From: Deltaproteobacteria bacterium
GTDB lineage: Bacteria > Desulfobacterota_B > Binatia > UBA9968
Length of the DNA stretch: 18,456 bases
Direction of reading: 5' to 3'
NCBI GenBank assembly: GCA_016193385.1
Contig: JACPSF010000003.1
Location: forward strand, 1 to 18,456
Shown here: positions 15,552-18,456 of the stretch, in pieces
Layout: the number at the start of each line of letters is the position of its first letter
How positions within the stretch are numbered: position 1 is the first letter of the stretch
Program-made: the position numbers and the translations under genes
Notes under the pieces: generated by a model
The model's database searches: none
Seen by the model: the letters and a program-made list of their open reading frames with translations, nothing else
What the model was told of the DNA's origin: nothing

Positions 15552-16301
15552 TCAAGGCCACGGAAAGCTAAACGGCTCGACTTCATGCAGGACGCGGTAG
15601 TTGGTCAAATCCACCTGAAGTGGGGTTACGGAGATATAACCCTCGTGCACCACGACGCAGTCCGTTCCCTCCTCCGGCGCAAAGCCAAGATCGTCCCCAC
15701 CAATCCAATAGTATTTCTTGCCCCTCGGGTCGACGCGCTCCACCACCTCCTCTTTGTAGTGGCGCTTCCCCATGCGAGTAAACTTCCACCCCTTGATTTC
15801 GGGCTTGGGAAGGGGCGGCACGTTGACGTTGAGCAGTGTCCCCGCAGGCATTCCCTTCTGTAGGACCTGGGCAGCAAGGGTTCCGGCAAACTCAGCGGCC
15901 GCTGCGAAAACGAGGTCACGAAAACTCACCAGGGAGACGGCGATGGAAGGAATGCCCAAGAGGGTTCCCTCGATAGCAGCCGAGACTGTCCCCGAATAGA
16001 TGATATCGTCGCCCAGATTCGGCCCTTTATTGATCCCCGACACTACCAAATCAGGTCGCACCGATATAAGCCCAGACAACGCGAGCTTGACACAATCGGT
16101 GGGGGTGCCGTCCACGGCAAAACGCCTCGCGCCTGCCTCATGGACGCGAAGCGGGCGATGAAGCGTGAGGGCGTGGCTCATGGAATTCTGCACCCGGTCC
16201 GGGGCGACCGTGTAGACCTCGCCCAACTCTTTCAGGGCGTCTTCCAGCGCCACGAGCCCTTCGGAGTCGATGCCGTCGTCGTTCGAGACCAGAATGATCA
16301 T
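15552..16301 (-). CDS. surE: 5'/3'-nucleotidase SurE
   Basis: This 249-residue, metal-dependent phosphatase removes phosphate from nucleoside 5'- or 3'-monophosphates in stationary phase. Metal-site residues are visible: Asp8-Asp9 (VSNDDGID), Ser40 (VQNSMSHALT) and Asn91 (SGINKGPNLGDDIIYSGTV). DGTPTDCVKLAL and EGTLLGIPSIAVSL are strong family signatures. The full length is intact. The leader lacks a good ribosome site, and a possible -10 GATAAT (16323-16318) is 17 nt from the ATG. Everything upstream of 16354 is foreign-looking repeat DNA, so the native promoter may have been cut off. A second copy of the first 12 codons and leader exists at 17839-17927. Confidence 0.97.
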   Translation of the reverse strand: MIILVSNDDGIDSEGLVALEDALKELGEVYTVAPDRVQNSMSHALTLHRPLRVHEAGARRFAVDGTPTDCVKLALSGLISVRPDLVVSGINKGPNLGDDIIYSGTVSAAIEGTLLGIPSIAVSLVSFRDLVFAAAAEFAGTLAAQVLQKGMPAGTLLNVNVPPLPKPEIKGWKFTRMGKRHYKEEVVERVDPRGKKYYWIGGDDLGFAPEEGTDCVVVHEGYISVTPLQVDLTNYRVLHEVEPFSFPWP

Positions 16302-16354
16302 AGCGCGATTTTGGCAGATTATCCGGTAAGCGACAAGCTCAAAGGCGAGAACCT
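16266..16354. repeat. Direct repeat copy A: surE 5' end and leader
   Basis: These 89 bp match 17839-17927 in the same orientation with four mismatches. The first 60 bp (12 codons of surE plus 24 bp of leader) are identical; three differences cluster at 16326-16329 and one lies at 16347. The match stops at 16354, one base before the MITE-like element. The two copies are 1573 bp apart and enclose the toxin/antitoxin cassette. Confidence 0.95.
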
Positions 16355-16355
16355 T

Positions 16356-16490
16356 AACAGGCTACGGAAAAAGTGATTTTCATGCTTCGAGAGTCTCAGC
16401 ATGAACGGCAATTCGTCAATGTTTTCAACACTTGCTCCGTTCGCCCTGAGCGTGTCGAAGGGTGAACGGAGGTTTTTTCAGCAACCTGCT
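16356..16490. mobile_element. MITE-like element with terminal inverted repeats
   Basis: The ends form an imperfect 18-bp inverted repeat: AACAGGCTACGGAAAAAG (16356-16373) against TTTTTTCAGCAACCTGCT (16473-16490), with 13 of 18 pairs. Inside are two hairpins: an 8-bp stem TTCATGCT/AGCATGAA (16379-16386, 16398-16405) and a longer stem at 16435-16471. No ORF is present, so any transposase would act from elsewhere. No target duplication is obvious. The following 16491-16626 holds nothing I recognise except the tail of vapC. Confidence 0.5.
16435..16471. repeat. Long hairpin repeat
   Basis: CTCCGTTCGCCCT (16435-16447) pairs with AGGGTGAACGGAG (16459-16471) over 13 bp with one G-T pair and an 11-nt loop. 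On the plus strand it is followed by GTTTTTTC, so it could also stop plus-strand transcription. From memory, very similar TTCGCCCTGAGC-x-TGTCGAAGGG sequences are scattered through many unrelated genomes. Confidence 0.8.
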
Positions 16491-16626
16491 AGAGCTCCTG
16501 GATAGGTAGAATCGCCCTGCTTCAGGTAAACGAGGTTCATAGCTTGGACTGACAAAATGTCTACGCTTATGACACAAGCTTTAGGTAGTCTGGAATATCG
16601 CTTGTGGGGATGGCGACTCGCCTGTG

Positions 16627-17019
16627 CTAATACGGCCGCCTTACCTGTAAGCCGGGGATAGCTCTGAAGTGTCTCGTATTCAGTGTGTGAACACTGCATT
16701 TTAGACGATTTGCTGCCGCAGCGACAAAGCAATCCAGAAAACCGACCCCACGGGCAAGATGAAACCTTCGGTACCATTCCAGAGCCTGAACTGAGTCACC
16801 GCTCTCAACTTGGGCAATGTCTAACGCCGAGAGGCTTCTAAGAATCGCCCGTTGCTCAGCCATGGTTCGGCAGCCTGCGAGGATCTCGAACACGGAGATG
16901 ACAGAGCAAACCATCCCGGACTTCGCTTCAGCCCTGCGCCAAAAGTCGAGCGCCCGAGAATCCTTTCTCGCCACATCAATGAGAATATCGGTGTCAACGA
17001 ATGTTTTTTCTTCTGTCAC
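16627..17019 (-). CDS. vapC: PIN-domain toxin (VapC type)
   Basis: This 130-residue PIN ribonuclease is of the kind that cleaves tRNA or rRNA when released from its antitoxin. Acidic residues at the active site are Asp9 (FVDTDILID), Glu45 (VFEILAG) and Asp96 (GFLDCFVAAAA). The fourth position is Asn114 in TLNTRHF, which is common in active members. The start is GTG at 17019 with GGAG 7 nt upstream. It overlaps the end of the antitoxin gene by 26 bp, the usual coupling of this pair. It is the last gene of a three-gene cassette placed between the two copies of the surE 5' end. Confidence 0.92.
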   Translation of the reverse strand: MTEEKTFVDTDILIDVARKDSRALDFWRRAEAKSGMVCSVISVFEILAGCRTMAEQRAILRSLSALDIAQVESGDSVQALEWYRRFHLARGVGFLDCFVAAAANRLKCSVHTLNTRHFRAIPGLQVRRPY

Positions 17020-17293
17020 TCCTAGTCTCCAACATCAGCCTTACCGTCCTGGCATAGGATTGACCGTTTCCTATGTCCGCCCTATCTTCCCAAATTCCAC
17101 AAAAAGGAGTGTCAAGGAGCTTCCTTCTTTTCAGACCTTCTCGATTAGACTCCCGCTTGCTCTTGGCCGTCGATTTGGCAAGCGCCTTAACGACATCGTG
17201 AACGATCCGGAGTTTTGCCTTAGGCATATGTCTAAGGCCGTCGACAATCTCTTCCATAGAGACCGTCTCAGACTTTGCTCTCGCGGATTTCAT
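16994..17293 (-). CDS. Probable antitoxin of the VapC toxin
   Basis: This 99-residue basic protein begins MKSARAKSETVSMEEIVDGL after a strong GGAGG 5 nt upstream. An upstream extension to 17359 is open but would lack a ribosome site. The N-terminal half, with KAKLRIVHDVVKALA, is helical and could be the DNA-binding part. The C-terminal half, LLDTPFCGIWEDRADIGNGQ, resembles antitoxin tails that wrap around PIN toxins. The 26-bp overlap with the toxin and the small size support the assignment. I cannot assign it to a DNA-binding class with certainty. Such antitoxins normally repress their own promoter with the toxin as co-repressor. Confidence 0.78.
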   Translation of the reverse strand: MKSARAKSETVSMEEIVDGLRHMPKAKLRIVHDVVKALAKSTAKSKRESNREGLKRRKLLDTPFCGIWEDRADIGNGQSYARTVRLMLETRSDRRKNIR

Positions 17294-17345
17294 AAGGGCC
17301 TCCTTGTTTTTCAGACGGAGTAGGCCATGTATCACGGCGGGACGT

Positions 17346-17597
17346 TCAGCCACGCTCAAGCTCCCGCTTTAGATCGTCGAAATTCACGACAAAAGCATCC
17401 GCCTTCTCGCCAGCCAGAGAAAGGAGAAAATCAGTCCGGTCCATGCCTGCGATACTCGCTGCCTTTTCCTGTGAGACTTCACCGCGCTCATACCAGTGTA
17501 TCGCAGCGGCAAGCCGCAGCTCCCGCACAAATTCCTCCGGTGATCGACGCAAAGCCGACAGGACATCCTCAGGTAGCTCTAAAGTAACCTTTGCCAT
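17346..17597 (-). CDS. UPF0175 family small protein (antitoxin-like)
   Basis: This 83-residue protein matches the UPF0175 pattern. It has a short N-terminal strand (VTLELPEDVLSALRRSPEEF), a central helix with the conserved LAAAIHWYERGEVSQEKAAS, and a segment AGMDRTDFLLSLAGEKADAF that resembles a helix-turn-helix. UPF0175 proteins are usually found before PIN-domain (DUF3368) toxins and are thought to be antitoxins. Here the next gene, 52 bp on, is a different antitoxin followed by VapC, so either two antitoxins serve one toxin or this one has lost its partner. GGGAGG lies 5 nt before the ATG. It is the first gene of the cassette. Confidence 0.9.
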   Translation of the reverse strand: MAKVTLELPEDVLSALRRSPEEFVRELRLAAAIHWYERGEVSQEKAASIAGMDRTDFLLSLAGEKADAFVVNFDDLKRELERG

Positions 17598-17814
17598 ACC
17601 GTCCTCCCACGTACAGAACCGTTTCTCCCTTGTCTAAAACTGCTCCCCCAATACTCTCGACCGATTTTACCACCTCCGGGTCGGCCTTGCATCATCGCAC
17701 TGTCCTTCGATTTGTACGTCCAGCGCTCATCGGTAAGTCGGATCGGCTTGCCGTTCCTCTCCTATCAAGCGACCTCCGGCGATTACGGCCCATTTACCCC
17801 TCACCACCCTCCTG
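17598..17814 (-). other. Gap with coding-like remnants, no intact gene
   Basis: Two short minus-strand frames look more protein-like than chance. One runs from 17807 to 17727, with GKWAVIAGGRLIGEE resembling the core of DUF5678-type small proteins. The other runs from 17673 to 17569, with EVVKSVESIGGAVLDKGETV, out of frame with and overlapping the UPF0175 start. Neither has a full domain. They may be broken small genes upstream of the cassette. No promoter could be assigned. Confidence 0.3.
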
Positions 17815-17837
17815 GAAAAGCAGCCTGTCCCCTTTTC
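17815..17837 (-). repeat. Palindromic repeat, copy 1
   Basis: On the minus strand the core (17836-17816) reads AAAAGGGGACAGGCTGCTTTT without a break, with one more pair outside it, giving a 6-bp GAAAAG/CTTTTC stem. It shares the pattern AAAAGGNNNCAGGNNNCTTTT with the repeat at 18052-18072 and lies one base from the truncated surE copy. Confidence 0.7.
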
Positions 17838-17838
17838 T

Positions 17839-17874
17839 GTCGATGCCGTCGTCGTTCGAGACCAGAATGATCAT
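17839..17874 (-). pseudogene. Truncated surE fragment (first 12 codons)
   Basis: The sequence encodes MIILVSNDDGID, identical to the start of the intact surE at 15552-16301, including the metal-binding Asp pair. The match ends abruptly at 17839, one base before the palindromic repeat. The reading frame then continues for 14 unrelated codons to a TAA at 17794-17796. It cannot make a functional nucleotidase. It may be the original surE upstream junction left behind when the cassette arrived. Confidence 0.9.
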
Positions 17875-17927
17875 AGCGCGATTTTGGCAGATTATCCGAA
17901 AGGCGACAAGCTCAAAGGCAAGAACCT
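17839..17927. repeat. Direct repeat copy B: surE 5' end and leader
   Basis: This is the partner of 16266-16354, with 85 of 89 bases identical and the same orientation. On its right side is a TAA (17944-17946) ending a short minus-strand frame with LLEQNLKAKEHAGS, possibly the tail of a former upstream gene of surE. Confidence 0.95.
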
Positions 17928-17976
17928 CAGACCCGCGACTGTTTTAAGATCCAGCGTGCTCTTTGGCCTTGAGATT

Positions 17977-18030
17977 CTGTTCAAGGAGAATTGAATTTAA
18001 TCCTGTTCAAGGAGAATTGAATTTAATCCT
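17977..18030. repeat. Tandem 26-bp duplication
   Basis: CTGTTCAAGGAGAATTGAATTTAATC occurs twice head to tail (17977-18002 and 18003-18028), and the match extends two more bases. Because 26 is not a multiple of three, the copy shifts any minus-strand frame through it: both copies encode LNSILLEQ, but in different frames. Confidence 0.95.
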
Positions 18031-18051
18031 TGCCTTTGAGGTTTCGGACCA

Positions 18052-18072
18052 AAAAGGTTCCTGACACCTTTT
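18052..18072 (-). repeat. Palindromic repeat, copy 2
   Basis: The minus strand reads AAAAGGTGTCAGGAACCTTTT without a break, with a 7-bp stem AAAAGGT/ACCTTTT. It has the same 21-bp pattern and orientation as 17816-17836. It lies about 7 bp from the point where the livH fragment stops matching its family. REP-type elements mobilised by RAYT transposases are one possible source. Confidence 0.75.
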
Positions 18073-18079
18073 GTGGCCC

Positions 18080-18196
18080 GGCGCCGTGGGCGAAATGAAA
18101 AAAGCGGGTGGTGGCATAAATGAGGCCGAACCCCAGGGCTACCAGGGCATAGATGCTGCCTGCTATGAGGCCATTGACAAAGAACTGTGGAAGCAA
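18080..18196 (-). pseudogene. Truncated livH-like ABC permease fragment
   Basis: The frame opens with TTG at 18196, with GAGGAG 5-6 nt upstream, and encodes LLPQFFVNGLIAGSIYALVA, then LGFGLIYATTRFFHFAHGA. This is the N-terminal first span and signature of the LivH permease for branched-chain amino acids and similar solutes. At the position where family members continue with the second span, the frame runs into the palindrome and ends at a TAA (18023-18025) after 57 codons in all. About 250 residues are missing, so it cannot be functional. It starts 2 bp after the stop of the PIN gene at the right edge. Confidence 0.85.
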
Positions 18197-18198
18197 GG

Positions 18199-18456
18199 CT
18201 ACTCCTCAATAGTTCGGACCGCTAGTTTTCTTCCCAGTTTTCCTAAAACCCAACTCCATCGCCTAAGCTGGCTAACATCCTCTGAAACCAGCACGCCCCC
18301 TGTTCTAAGTGCGGCCACTGCCACCATGACATCGGCTAAGTGATCACGGGTTTTTATCTTACCCCAGCGCGCACTGTAATAAGAGAGACATCGTCCAGCC
18401 AATGCCCAGTCCTCCACTTCAGCGCCAACTACATGAGGTCCCAGCGCCCGCCGCAA
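18199..18456 (-). CDS. PIN-domain protein, C-terminal part (N-terminus beyond the right edge)
   Basis: The last 85 residues of a PIN-domain protein are visible. KTRDHLADVMVAVAAL carries the third acidic residue of the active site (Asp42 of the fragment), and GGVLVSEDVSQLRRW the fourth (Asp60) in the usual strand. The protein is likely a VapC-type toxin, or a PIN nuclease with the same fold, of about 130-140 residues when complete. Its antitoxin would lie outside the window. The stop overlaps the ribosome site of the livH fragment, so the two may once have been joined by rearrangement. Confidence 0.8.
   Translation of the reverse strand: MRRALGPHVVGAEVEDWALAGRCLSYYSARWGKIKTRDHLADVMVAVAALRTGGVLVSEDVSQLRRWSWVLGKLGRKLAVRTIEE

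Noticed and set aside
16478..16777. 99-residue minus-strand frame with YLKQGDSTYPGAL near its end
   Set aside because: Most of it is antiphase to vapC. The short tail faintly recalls DprA-like wording but is too short to name, and it ends inside the MITE-like element.
16266..17927. Repeat pair considered as a CRISPR-like or integrase att arrangement
   Set aside because: There are only two copies 1.5 kb apart, located at the 5' end of a protein gene, with no integrase, spacers or cas genes.
18071..18343. 90-residue plus-strand frame
   Set aside because: It is antisense to the livH fragment and the PIN gene, both of which match known families; it has no features of its own.

Overview
The window is about 18.5 kb of bacterial chromosome with moderately high G+C by eye. 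Nearly every gene lies on the minus strand; the one convincing plus-strand gene is a solute-binding protein at 14171-15103. The gene set (an aa3-type oxidase operon with its haem O synthase, acyl-CoA and enoyl-CoA enzymes, an NMT1-like binding protein, a livH remnant, several PIN/antitoxin genes and many short palindromes) suits a soil or subsurface, aerobically respiring, acid- and CoA-thioester-degrading bacterium such as Rokubacteria/NC10, Tectomicrobia or deltaproteobacterial lineages. No rRNA or other marker is present, so this placement is only an impression.

Layout in plus coordinates. 1-1853: an unknown helical protein (cut by the left edge), an acyl-CoA dehydrogenase and a GNAT acetyltransferase, read in the order GNAT, dehydrogenase, unknown. 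1985-2024: a nested hairpin that probably ends the next operon. 2057-6298: a compact operon read ctaB, subunit II, I, III, IV with gaps of 10-12 bp. It makes haem O and the structural subunits of a cytochrome c oxidase. 6418-12429: a second operon read Fe-S subunit, NrfD-like membrane subunit, molybdopterin catalytic subunit, enoyl-CoA hydratase, PocR/AraC regulator. A near-perfect sigma-54 promoter sits just upstream. The catalytic subunit has no Tat signal and a CoA-ester enzyme is in the operon, so I infer a cytoplasm-facing redox enzyme of the phenylacetyl-CoA:acceptor oxidoreductase type rather than a periplasmic reductase.

12758-15103: a divergent pair, an M20-type amidohydrolase with altered metal ligands and a solute-binding protein without a signal peptide, separated by a clear sigma-70 promoter for the M20 gene. 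15114-16301: surE and hslR (Hsp15), convergent with the binding-protein gene.

16302-18456 is a small accessory region: a MITE-like element, a three-gene UPF0175/antitoxin/PIN cassette, a second PIN gene cut by the right edge, and several broken pieces. The first 12 codons and promoter region of surE are duplicated (89 bp, 85 identical) on the far side of the cassette. The duplicated surE fragment and a 39-residue livH fragment each run directly into a 21-bp palindrome of one shared pattern, AAAAGGNNNCAGGNNNCTTTT. This repeated '5-prime gene fragment plus palindrome' structure is the least explained signal in the window.
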